Assembly (NCBI GenBank): GCA_029817715.1
Contig: JARUPY010000606.1
Location: 4,898,001 to 4,962,000, forward strand
DNA from: Melastoma dodecandrum
Lineage: Eukaryota; Streptophyta; Magnoliopsida; Myrtales; Melastomataceae
Direction of reading: 5' to 3'
Length of the DNA: 64,000 bases
Shown here in pieces: positions 1-12,500 of the stretch. The notes under the pieces are model-generated. The model did not search any database and had not been told where the DNA came from. It worked only from the letters and a program-made list of their open reading frames with translations. Each line of letters starts with the position of its first letter. The first letter of the stretch is position 1. The position numbers and the translations under genes were made by a program.

Positions 1-1
1 A

Positions 2-409
2 CATCGACTCAAGTATGTGTTTCTTCAAGCGCGGAAATGCAGCTGCAAGAAGTGGCAAATCTATCGCATTCCGTGTTCGCACGCTTTGGCATGTTATGCA
101 CACATGCATGTAGATCATACAGCTGTGATTAGTCATTTCTACTCATTCGAGTGTCAGAAGGCCGTGTATGCTTCGAAATGGCATTCTTTTGACTGTAAAG
201 ATGATTGGCCGGAATATCCTTTCCCGAGAGTCAATCCCGATCCTACAAGAGGCAGACCAAAAGGGCGTCCACGGTCATCTCGTATACGTAATGAAATGGA
301 CATCAAGGAGAAAACTCGAAAAACTAGTTGTGGGTTATGTAGAAAGGAACGTCATAACCGACGTAGTTGTCCTAATAGGAATCTTTGTAAGTGTTGTTTC
401 AATATTTAA
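2..409 (+). pseudogene. MULE transposase, C-terminal fragment (SWIM zinc finger and zinc knuckle)
   Basis: The frame is open from the left edge of the window, so the N-terminal part and the DDE core lie outside. What remains shows a SWIM-type zinc finger (CSC ... PCSH, the CxC-x(n)-CxH pattern) followed by a basic linker (RGRPKGRPRSSR) and a CX2CX4HX4C zinc knuckle (CGLC..HNRRSC). This order is typical of the end of MuDR/FAR1-type transposases. A plant-mobile-domain gene follows on the same strand about 80 bp downstream, a combination known from MAIN/PMD-bearing Mutator-like elements. Whether the full transposase is intact cannot be judged from this window. Confidence 0.8.
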
Positions 410-490
410 ATTGAATAAGTTCTGATTTCTGATTTTATGCTTAAGTTGTTCTTGTTATTAACCGTTGTTGATATATTTTGTAACAGGAAA

Positions 491-2630
491 ATGCGTCCAG
501 GACCAAGAAAGACAAGTGTTCTTGATGATCAAGCAGAGCATCGATCGACAGTTGTATGGGAAGCCGGATATAGCGTGGTATGTGAATTCGTGTATTCGTA
601 CCTTCGTGGCATCTTATATGTTTAATGTATTCGTATCTTTTTTACTAACTCGTGTCTTATCTACAGAATAACGTTCTCACTTGCCGTCGGGTTGAGAAAT
701 CGCTGAAGGGAGGTGCCACCGATCCCAGGATGGACGTATACCTCCGTCAAGCAGGATTCTATGGAGTGGCTAAACTTCCGTTCATATCATTAGACTGGGC
801 CCTCATCACAGCATTGACGGAACGCTGGAGGCCGGAGACGCACACCTTCCATATGTTGCACGGTGAGATGATTATCACCTTTCAGGATGTGGCAATTCAG
901 CTAGGTTTGCTCGTAGATGGTGATGCGGTGATAGCAGATACATCCGTATCTAATGAGGCGGTGTGCTTAGAGTTATTGGGCCGGATACCTAGGGGTGACA
1001 ACATCAAGTCTGGTCGTATTAGACTGAGCTGGCTGGTTGCGAATTTTGGTGAGATCCCTATAGATGCCCCTGAGGAGTTAGTGCAGATGCATACCAGGGC
1101 ATATATTCTGCAGCTGATTGGTGGGATGTTGTTCACGACGAAGTCAGATAGTTTAGTGCATGTATTCTGGTTGCCTTTGCTAGCTGACTTTGTGAGGGCT
1201 GGAAATTATAGTTGGGGAAGTGCATGCCTAGCGTGGCTTTACAGGAGCTTGTGTAAGGCAACTCACCATAAGTCATCTCAGATAGAGAGTTCATTGATAC
1301 TGCTACAGATTTGGGCATGGGATAGATTCCCTCATGTAGCACCTCTGAGACTTCGTACCCCCTTTGTGGAAGATATGCCTTTGAGCCATAGATGAGCCGT
1401 TGCGAAGGATGTACGCACGGTGTCCACCCATGTTCTTTCTTCCTACAGAGAGGCATTCGATAGGCAGAGCATGGATCAGGTAAACTACTATAGCTAACAA
1501 ATTCATTTGATTATATCGAACTCTTCTCACACATTCACATTGATATATGCAGATTATTTGGCATCCTTACCCGGATGAGTTGGTAGCTATGCTTCCTGAT
1601 TACTGCCGATCTGGTGAGGCTTTCTGGCGTGCAAGCTTCCGCTAATTTGCTTCTACATTGTGGAGTAGCAGTACCCGGATAGAGTGATTCGTCAGTTTGG
1701 CGATCATAAACTGGTACCGCAAGATTGTGACACAAGCAAGGCACTCCACAAGATAGGTTTACGCGGGAAGACGATGAACAACTGGAGAGAGATCCACCGA
1801 GTGTTTGTGGACCAGTGGGAAGATCGTCTCAACATGGTCGTACCGCTGTTTTGGGAGTCTCCCATTAGATATTCAAAATGGTATGCAAAGCACACCAGAC
1901 AACCGGCTCCATGCTAGGCACATTGGTAAGTCCTTAATGAGTATGAGTATCTCATAACATTTTTTCATTCATTGTTCAACTTTAACCTATACTTCTGATG
2001 TAGATGAAGAACTTCCGAAAGATAAAGCTTCGGTCTGACCAGCCGGAACTCGTTACTCTTGCCGCGGAGTCCATGGAAATGATGCGAGAGTATGCACCGA
2101 TGAGATTATATGGTCGTACCGGCGGGATGGAAGATCAACCTGCATACGAGTTCATCCCACAAGGTGGACAACATATGGAGGAGGAAGATCATATGGAGGA
2201 AGATCATCCTCATCATATGGACGTTGCGGAAGAGGATCATGAACAAGGAGGAGCCACGGACATACGACAACCCCGTATTTGACGAGGAGGGCCATGAAGT
2301 GCGAGAAGGGATGCTCATCTCGCAAGTTTCTCATGTTTATGGCGATTACGGCACTCCTTACTACGAGGTTGGGTCCAGTTCTACACCGGAGGCTCCGATT
2401 AAAGGCCCAAGAGAATTCGGGTAAGTCCTTCGATTTAAGATTCATTTAAACTTTCGTAACTTAACTAATATAACTTCTTCAGGTACGACCATTTGCAACA
2501 AGGAGAAGGAACTTCTCAAATTACACAACTGTACCCGGATGTTCCATCGGAGCAGCCTGAAGTTCCAGAAGTCCCCGTCGTGAGGGCTTATGTTAGGAGG
2601 AAATCTACGAGGCGTAGGGGACATTACTGA
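491..2630 (+). pseudogene. Plant mobile domain (PMD/MAIN-like) gene, decayed
   Basis: Likely exons are 491-577, 667-1479, 1553-1925, 2004-2420 and 2483-2630, all with GT-AG borders. The start MRPGP, the LTCRR motif, QAGFYGVAKL, ERWRPETHTFHM, QDVAIQLGL and the arginine-rich tail RRKSTRRRGHY are hallmarks of the transposon-associated plant mobile domain. The gene is broken. TGA at 1393-1395 and TAG at 1666-1668 both stand where the family usually has tryptophan. A frame change lies near 1640, and another is needed near 2250 between an acidic stretch rich in E, D and H and the next segment. It sits between the transposase fragment and the right terminal repeat of the same MULE, so it is most likely cargo or an accessory gene of that element. 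Host-domesticated MAIN genes also exist, but the stops argue against function here. Confidence 0.8.
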
Positions 2631-3072
2631 TATAAAATTTGGACGTTTGACTTTGTACGTTAGATGTTGGACGTTATGTATAGACATTGGCTTTGTTATT
2701 GAATGTTGGGTGTTACATTGTTTCGAAGTTTGGGTTGGATGTATGGATGTTATCTATGAATTATTTATGTTTGTTGAAACAGGGTTTCTAAAGTTATTCA
2801 TATGAATGTTGTATTGCCAGACGGGCGGCGGGTACCCGCCCCTTATGTTATTCAAAACGCGCCCCTTGTACACTTAGGCTTTTTTTCCTTATTCACCCAC
2901 GAAACGGTGCTGCGTAAGGGGCGGGTTAAACCCGCCCCTCACTCGGGCACACGGAGGGCGCGTTTTTGGACCGCGCCCCATCGACGGTAAAATCGTATTT
3001 TACGAAACTGGGACCGTATTTCGTAATTTTTTTTAAAAATTAACCGTATTTCTGTACAAAACTTGGGAAAAA

Positions 3073-3535
3073 ACAGCCTAAGGGCATGAATGCCAATTCA
3101 ATGACTAGCCTTTGACTAGAATTAATTTTTAAAAAGGAAAAGCGACGACTCCAACTCGCCCCAATACATCCGAGGGGTTAGTAGTTAATCGGGATTGTTA
3201 TGTATGGGCTAATTCGACCGAGTTTCGTTAAGAAAAAATTGAAAAATTTTAAATAAGATATATAATTTTAAAATTTATCAAAATTGGATTTTGTAATATG
3301 AAATTAATTTTTTAAAAGTGTTATTTAGTTATTATAATTATAATTATGCCGGGAGGGAGGAGTGGCCCTCTCTGCCGGGCTCGTCTTCCCATTTTCCTCG
3401 ATTTTCTTGTAAAAAAAAAAGGGAATCGAGGAATAAGATTTTGCATCCACTCCGTCGTCTCTGTTATCGAAGGAGCGCCAGATCCAGATCTGTCATCCAA
3501 ACCCCTGAAGACTCGGGGGTGTCGTCCGGAGGGGA
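3073..3535. other. Upstream region and 5' leader of the BIG gene
   Basis: No gene seen. The stretch holds AT-rich sequence up to about 3340, then a mixed leader ending at the BIG start codon. I could not pick out a convincing TATA box. Confidence 0.4.
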
Positions 3536-6500
3536 ATGGCTTCTGAAGAAGAAGCCGATCCCAATAAACAGCAACAGGATGACGATCATCATCTTCAGCA
3601 ACAACAGCAGCAGCATCAGCATCAGTCGTCGCCGGCGGCGCAGCACTCCTCCCGCCTAACGCAAATCCTAAACCCAGCCTTGGAGAAGATCGTCAAGAAC
3701 GCCTCCTGGCGGAAGCACTCCAAGCTCTCTAACCACTGCAAGTCCCTCCTCGATTCCCTCCCTTCCCTCCTCTCCTCCTCCTCCTCCACCTCCTCCTCCC
3801 CATCCTCCCCTACCCATTCCTCCTCCCTCCTCCGCGGACCCCTCTCCGACGGCCCCCTCGACCTCTCCCTCTCTGATTCCGAGCTCGTCCTCTCCCCTCT
3901 CATCGACGCCTGTCTCTCCCAGTCCCTCAAGATTGCCGAGCCCTCTGTCGATGCCATCCAGAAGCTCGTCTCACATGGCCTCCTCCATGGCGAGGCCGAC
4001 CCTTCTGGTCCCCCCGTCTCTCACCTCCTCTCCAAGGTCATCGACGCAGTCTGCCGTTGCTCCTCTGACATCTCCGATGACGCCCTTGAGCTCTCTGTCC
4101 TCAAGACCCTCCTCTCCGCCGTCACCTCCACGTTGCTCCGCATCCACGGGGACTGCCTGCTTAACATAGTCAGGACTTGCTATGATATCTACCTGGAGAG
4201 CAAGAATGTAGTAAATCAGACCACGGCTAAGGCCTCCCTCGTCCAGATGCTGGTGATCATTTTCCGTCGGATGGAGGCTGACTCGTCTACCATCCCTGTC
4301 CAGCCGATTGTCGTCGCGGAGCTGATGGAGCCTTCCGAGAAGGATGCCGATGATGTGGACACTTCGATGACTCAGTTCGTCCAGGGTTTCATAACCAAGA
4401 TCATGCAGGACATTGACGGCGTGCTTAATTCCGGCGTTCCGGTGAGAGGCTTGGTAGGAGCACATGATGGGGCTTTCCAGACTACCCTTCCTGCCAACAG
4501 CACGGTGGATGGGACCCATGCGGCTGACTTGTTGGACTCGACAGATAAGGACATGTTAGATGCTAAATACTGGGAGATCAGTATGTATAAGACTGCTTTG
4601 GAAGGGAGGAAAGGTGAATTGGTGGGTAGCAGTGCAGATGATGACTCGGCAGAAGATGTCCAGATCGGTAACAAGTTAAGGAGGGATGCATTTTTGGTTT
4701 TCCGGGCTTTGTGTAAGCTCTCCATGAAATCACCTCCAAAAGAGGCCGCGACAGATCCACACCTGATGAAGGGCAAAGTCATCGCACTTGAATTGCTGAA
4801 GATTTTGTTGGAGAATGCAGGTGCAGTTTTTAGGACCAGTGATAGGTAAGACAACTATTGTCAACATGAAGTTTTCTTTTAACTACTTGCAGCAATAGAT
4901 GATGCGGGTGCCTAGATAGCTGACCAATGCCATTGAAGCTGTCTTTGAGTGGCTCTTTCTTGTAGGATGCTCTTTCTTACCTGCCATTGCCTAGGTTGGT
5001 GTTGGTTTAGTGTTTAATTCCTCATAGATTAGTTTAGCTTAAGTTGGGAATTTTAGTTAGAGTTGTCAAGAGCAAGCCTTCTTAAGGCACCAGATTGCGC
5101 GCTCGTTAATAAGGTGCCCATAAAGTGACAATGCACATGATCTGATCTCATTCACCCGAAATAAGACCTTGGAACACAGAGTCTTCCAGGCAGTGTAGGG
5201 GTAGGATGGGTAAGACTGTACTTCTCTTATTTCTAAAAAAATCTTTACCACACTAAGTTCGGAGCATATATTTTAGTTCCTATCTCTTTCTTGAGATGGC
5301 AACCCCTAAAAAGTTTAAATGTAGCCCTTCTTAGATGATGCATGACTGATAAAGTGCAGCTGCAGTAGATATCGATAAAGGTTGGTTGCTGCAGCAAAAG
5401 ATGAGAAAGGAGGGCGGCTGTTATATCTGTTGAAAATGGTGCTCGCTTTTTAACCGTTGCGTTGTGCCTAGGCGAGCCTTGCATTGAACCTTTTTATAAA
5501 TGCTTTTCCTGAGCCAAGGAGGGTGTTAAGTTCCTGCCTTGATTGGCCTTATACTTTGTTTGGAATGAGCGAATTGAAAGTATGAGGGAACTAGAAAAAT
5601 TTTGACGAGAAATGTGGACATTTGTTTAGAGCAAATTGTTTCGTAAAACATGATTTTTTTTTTAAATTTAACCCATCCCCCATGGCATTTCTTCCGAATG
5701 GAGCCTTAGTGCTGAGATGAGTGCCACCTCGGACTGTGTTGATTTTGATGTGCCAAACTGATTTGTAGACTTGATGCACTTCGATCAAGATGCATGTAAA
5801 CTAGTTGCTTTCAATGAATTTTATATACATGTTGGTCACTTGGAGACTCTTGGTATTGCAATCACCCCCGTCTTGTAGGAATTATTGTGAGAGTAAACAG
5901 AGTAACATGTGTCCTACAAGTAGGTATGCATAAAATGAATTTTTACACAAGAATACCTCAAATTTGTTGAGCCTGAATCCTCCTCAACAATAGAACTCCG
6001 TGCATTGCTACTGCCTATTTTTTATGTAAAAGTAGTATAAAAAAGCTCCTAGTGCAGCACTGGGGAATATGTGTTATTCATGAAATTATACGTGGTGATG
6101 TTACCATTCACCTTATCCTCGGAATATCTGCAAGTTGTTTTGTTTTAACTCCTAAAATGCATAATCATCAAAGAAGCAGTATCACGCTTGTTATTATTGT
6201 TACGGTGGAAAAACTTTTATTTGTTCTGATCATGTTTAAAGAACTCCTTTGTCACTTGTATAATATCATTGCTGTCTGTTAAAAAGTGATTTATAGCACA
6301 ACACTGCCCGATAGTGTTTACAGTGATGGCCATTAATGTGAATTGAATTGTCACTATTTGTAGCCCTGCTTTGACTGGTTTCATACAGTGGATCTCTGAA
6401 TCATTTTTCCTCATTGTTATTAACAGGTTTCTCGGTGCTATCAAGCAATATCTATGCCTCTCGCTGCTGAAGAACAGCGCTTCAACTATGATGATTGTTT

Positions 6501-9500
6501 TCCAGCTTTCTTGCTCTATTTTTATTAGTCTTGTTTGCAGATTTAGAGCAGGCTTGAAAGCAGAGATTGGGGTCTTCTTTCCTATGATTGTGCTCAGAGT
6601 GTTGGAAAATGTTGCTCAACCTAATTTCCAGCAGAAGATGATAGTCCTGCGTTTTCTAGACAAGCTCTGCTATGATTCGCAGATCTTGGTAGACATCTTC
6701 ATTAATTATGACTGTGATGTAAACTCATGCAATATTTTTGAAAGGTATGTTTATGTCTTATTTTAATCTGCATATACTATTGTATGTGCTAAAAATCGTG
6801 TTCTTAGTATATTCTTTTTCATGCAGTGTGGAATATCCTCCACCTTGTGTTGCGGTGGAGTTTTCTGACGTTCTTTTATTTTGAAACATTTCTATTTCTT
6901 GTTCTTTGCTGTTCCAGAATGGTCAACGGGCTTCTGAAAACAGCTCAAGGTGTCCCTCCAGGTGCTGTTACCACACTTTTACCTCCCCAGGAGGGGACCA
7001 TGAAATCAGAGGCTATGAAGTGCTTGGTTGCTATATTGAAATCGATGGGAGACTGGATGGATAGGCAATTGCGTATTCCAGATCGGTTTTCTACAAAGCA
7101 ACTGGAACAGTCAGAGAACTGCCTTGAATCTGGGAGTTCACCCATGGCTAATGGGTACGGTGATGAATCTGTTGAACAGTCAGATAGTCATTCTGAAGCG
7201 TCTAGTGATGCATCGGGTGTTTTGATGATTGAGCAACGACGTGCTTACAAGCTTGAACTCCAGGCAAGTGAATACTCATCCCTTGTCAGATTACTCGCTA
7301 AGTTCTTTAACAACTGCCTTTTTGACGGTCATATGAAAATAAACTCTGCAGGAAGGTATATCTCTTTTCAACAGGAAACCTAAAAAGGGAATTGAATTTC
7401 TTATCAATGCTAATAAAGTGGGTAGTTCACCTGAGGAGATAGCTGATTTTCTAAAGAACACATCAGGCCTGAACAAGACTCTGATTGGCGATTATTTGGG
7501 GGAAAGAGAAGAGTTATCCTTGAAGGTCATGCACAGTTATGTAGATTCCTTCGAATTTAATGGGATGGAATTTGATGAGGCCATTCGTGCTTTTCTCCAA
7601 GGCTTTAGATTGCCCGGGGAAGCACAGAAAATTGATCGTATCATGGAGAAATTTGCCGAGCGCTATTGCAAATGCAACCCAAAAGCATTTAGCAGTGCGG
7701 ATACAGCCTATGTTCTTGCTTATTCTGTGATTCTGCTAAATACTGATGCCCATAGCCCCATGGTGAAGAACAAGGTGCATATGCTGATTTTTGCAAAGTT
7801 TTTTTTGGCTTTTCTGTGAAGCCTTGGAGCAAATCACGGCTTTTATTTCACGATTTCTCATCTTAACTTGTGCAGATGTCAGCTGATGACTTCATAAGAA
7901 ATAATCGTGGAATTGATGATGGGAAGGACTTGCCAGAGGAATATCTCAGATCTTTGTTTGAAAGAATATCAAGAAATGAGATCAAAATGAAAGAGGAAGA
8001 TATGAATTCCCAGCAGAAGTTGTCTGCGAATACCAACAAAATTCTGGGCCTGGACGGCATCTTAAACATTGTTATTCGCAAGCGAGGGGAAGAAAGGCGG
8101 CCTGAAACTAGTGATGACTATATAAGGCATATGCAGGAGCAATTCAAAGAAAAGGCACGGAAATCCGAGTAAGAGACATACTAATTTATTCACGTCATAC
8201 TCCTTTCATGTCTCTCGTGATGTTGTTTCAGTAGTGCAATTTTTTTTCATGTGATCACTAACTTAAAGAAATATATAGCTCCATAAAGTCATTTAGTCAC
8301 GGTGGAGAAGGTTATTTTATGCACTAATAAGAAAAATCACTAGCGCCTTAGCGCAATAGCAATTTCCTGCCAACACTTTTCAGCTTATTTATATTTTACT
8401 CATCATATAATATGTTTTACTTTGATAATTTACATATTTCTCTTGTTCTGTGGTTCAATAGCCCAACAAGTTTGTAAGGATTATAAAGGGAAGTCGTGAC
8501 AAGTGCAAGGCATTTTCTTTTAACTTTCTTTTTCTCATTTTCATCCACAAAATTTCAGCATCCTATATTTTGTCATGACAACATTACAAGAACAATAGGT
8601 TTTTTCAATTTTCCTCTACTATTCCATATCAGAACTTTTGTAAATTACAAATAGCAAAGTTAGTAACCATCCTTGCACGTTTTATCATTTTTATAATTGG
8701 AAGTCTTCTTCTTTATCGAAAAAACAATATTTTTTTTGTGCTTGTGGCTTTTGGAGCAGCGAACTTGGGAAAGTTCCTATAAATTTGGATTTATCATGCC
8801 TAACTTAGAAAAGGAACACCCATTTCTTAATGAGGTTTTGCATGTGGAAATCTGTAGGTCAGTTTATTATGCGGCTACTGACGTGGAGATCCTTAGATTC
8901 ATGATCGAGGTGTGTTGGGCCCCTATGTTGGCGGCTTTTAGCGTTCCACTTGACCGAAGTGACAATGAAGTAACATTGACGCTGTGTCTCGAGGGCTTTC
9001 GGTATGCCATTCATGTAACTGCTGTTATGTCAATGAAGACACATAGAGATGCTTTTGTGACGTCATTGGCTAAATTCACTTCCCTTCATTCACCGGCAGA
9101 TATTAAGCAGAAAAATATTGAAGTGATCAAGGTTTGATCATCATATTCTGGTGCTGCTGATTTTAAATTTCGGTTCCTCATTTGAATGTACTCGATCAGT
9201 CATCATATTCTGTGCTGCAAATCTTATTTTTGGTTCCTCATTTGAATTTATTCAAGTGTATTATGATTGCTCATATTTGGTTAATAGACAGAATATGCCA
9301 ATGATTCTGTCTGATGATCACTGTGTATTGTGTAGGCGGTTCTGATGATCGCAGATGAAGAGGGGAATTTTCTGCAGGAAGCTTGGGAGCATATCCTTAC
9401 CTGTGTTTCACGGTTTGAGCACTTACTTCTCTTGGGAGAGGGTGCTCCTTCAGATGCCACATTTTTCTCCTTTCAACAAAATGATGCTGAAAAATCAAAG

Positions 9501-12500
9501 CAATCAAAGTCAAATATGCTTCCTGTTCTCAAGAAAAAGGGACCAGGAAGAATGCATGTTACAGGGAGTTCTGTCTTGAGAGGATCCTATGACAGCGCAA
9601 ATATGGGTGGCAGCATTTTTGGGTCAGTCACATCTGAGCAAATGAGCAACATACTCTCCAACTTGAACTTGTTGGAACAAATTGGAAGCTCTGAAATGGA
9701 CCGAATATTTACACGGAGCCAGAAGTTGAATAGTGAGGCTATTGTAGATTTCGTTAAAGCTCTTTGTAAGGTCTCTATGGATGAGCTGAGATCGACATCT
9801 GATCCACGTGTTTTCAGCCTTACAAAAATTGTGGAGATTGCGTATGATCTCTGTATTTCTTTGGGCTAATCTAATTTTCATGTTAGCTCTATAAATGCTT
9901 ATGTTGTTATCATAATGCTGTTTGACAGGCACTACAACATGGACCGTATAAGGCTTGTGTGGTCAAGCATCTGGCATGTGCTTTCTGAGTTCTTTGTGTC
10001 GATCGGTTGCTCAGAAAACCTCTCAATTGCAATATATGGTATGGATTTATTAAGGCAACTATCCATGAAGTTTTTAGAGAGGGAGGAGCTTGCAAATTAT
10101 AACTTTCAGAATGAATTCATGAAGCCATTCGTTGTTGTTATGCGTAAGAGCAGTGCTGTTGAAATAAGGGAGCTGATTATAAGATGTGTTTCTCAAATGG
10201 TTTTATCTCGTGTGAAGAATGTAAAGTCAGGATGGAAGAGCATGTTCATGGTATGTTTGTCATTGACTTTGTTTTACTGTCCGAGTACTCAAAACATTTG
10301 TCTCATTCTTTGAAGAAGTATGTTGATCTGTCACTCTTATGTGGCTCTTGTCCCAGGTCTTTACAACAGCTGCTTATGACGATCACAAGAATATTGTACA
10401 GTTGGCTTTTGAGATAATCGAGAAGATTATAAGAGAATATTTTCCATACATCACTGAGACCGAGACAACTACCTTTACAGACTGTGTGAACTGCTTGGTT
10501 GCATTTACTAACAGTAGATTTAACAAGGAGATCAGCCTGAAAGCAATTGATTTTCTTCGATTCTGTGCCATAAAGCTTGCTGAAGGGGATCTTGGTTCTT
10601 CAGCTACAGGCAAGGAAAAGGATGCTTCTGCAAAGGTTTCTCCATCGCCTAGAAGGGGTAAAGAGGGAAAACAAGAGACGGGAGAGATAATCGAAAAGGA
10701 AAATCATCTTTACTTTTGGTTTCCTCTTCTGGCAGGTTATAAAAAGAAATCACCATTTCCTTATCTTCCTTTATGCGGGGCTGGTTTTTGGCAAAGCTGA
10801 AAATTTTAATACAATGTTTAAGCCTCATATTACAATGAATCCATGTTAATGTCGCCTGGGCTTTGCTTTTTATGCTCGTGGAGATCTAGATCAATTGATA
10901 CAAGGACAAGCATTAATGCAATAACTAAGTTGTTGTTTTTGTGACTTGTTGGTCATGGGTTTGAGGCATCTTTTACATTCTTATTTGGTTATATGATTAT
11001 GCTTTTCCCCCTGTATTAGCAGGGGAGTGCTCTGCATACCATCACAGAGGGTGTCTATGGTCATTTTTTATTGGATTACTATTGATTGAAGCTTATGTTC
11101 TAAGCTCATGGTCTGTCTTGCTATTAGTTATTACACACTTGCATTTCTGGTTAGATCATTATCCAAATGACACTGCTTCATGTTGTCTTTCTTTAAATTG
11201 TTGCCGGCTAGTAGATGCCTGCCTTTTAGGAGACATGATTTTGTCTAATGGATTTATTAAAAAATAAAAAAGAAGACTTCCCTACTAAACCATTCCGTCT
11301 ATATGTCCAGGTTTATCGGAACTCAGCTTTGATCTTCGGCCAGAGATCAGGAAAAGTGCTTTACAAGTACTGTTTGAGACCCTTAGGAACCATGGTCACC
11401 TATTCTCGATTGGTTTGTGGGAAAGAGTGTTTGAATCTGTTCTCTTTCCCATTTTTGATTATGTGCGACATGCTATTGATCCCTCCGGAGGGAACTCCCC
11501 AGTGCATGAGACTGACGACAAAGTAGGGGAGCTCGACCAAGATGCATGGCTTTATGAGACATGCACATTGGCCCTGCAACTTGTCGTTGATCTTTTTGTC
11601 AAGTTTTACGGGACAGTGAATCCTCTTCTGGAAAGAGTTTTAACCCTTCTAGTTAGTTTCATCAAGCGTCCTCACCAAAGCCTTGCTGGCATTGGTATTG
11701 CTACCTTCGTCCGGTTGATGAATAACTCCGGGGATCTTTTCTCTGATGAGAAGTGGCTAGAAGTGGTGTCGTCATTGAAAGAAGCTGCGAAGGCCACGCT
11801 GCCGGACTTTTCCTACATTGCTTCCATGGAAAGCATGGCTGGGAGCTATGAAGATACTGTAAATAGACCAAGTATTGAGGATAGCTCTGACTCTCAAGTG
11901 CCTGATGGCCGCTTGGAAAGTCCAAGGATGCAGCGTCTTTATACTGCGATTTCTGATGCGAAGTGCCGTGCTGCTGTACAACTTTTACTGATTCAGGTAA
12001 TTCATTTTGGTTCCTCGTTTTGAAAATCAAGTTTGAGTGGCTAAACACTGATATGTTGGGTTGAATGTTATTATTTAGATTCGCGCAATTTCTTTAGGCT
12101 GGGTTGAAGATTAACATTTTTCTTACACCAGTTAACACTTGAATGTGCCATGGTTGTAACCTATAGCGATCGTTCAAAGTGTTATTTTTTTGTTTGATTG
12201 TAAAATTGAAGTCTTGTTTTATGCAAAAAGTTTCAATGAGAACCATTATGGGTCTTGTTTGGTATGGAATTACGGAATTGAATGGAATGCTCAACCTTAA
12301 ACAAATCAAGGAAAGGGTTCGTCCGGAATGAGATTAAAAACCATTCCATTGATTTCAGGAAGTATTCCCTTTCCATCCCATTCCATGCAAAGCCAACCGT
12401 TAGTGTTACATCAATCAATCTTAGTTATAGTCTGACTTTTCTGTTGTATTATTTGAGCTTTTCTCTCAAGTAGATTGTGTTAGTAATGGGTAGGTAATGG

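Larger units (their letters stand above)
1..3072 (+). mobile_element. Mutator-like element carrying a PMD gene, right part
   Basis: The element contains the transposase C-terminus, the PMD gene and a GC-rich right end at about 2815-3072. The right end includes a near-palindrome (2917-2939, core GGGCGGGTT/AAACCCGCCC) and a terminal stretch ending in GTACAAAACT near 3064. Read in reverse complement, this end matches the left arm of the foldback at 15.55 kb over roughly 100 bp with gaps. The left end is outside the window, so length and target duplication cannot be read. Confidence 0.7.

Noticed and set aside
3622..4519. Long antisense open frames over BIG exon 1
   Set aside because: They are the reverse of a strongly codon-biased exon with Sec7-family conservation on the plus strand; no family features on the minus strand.
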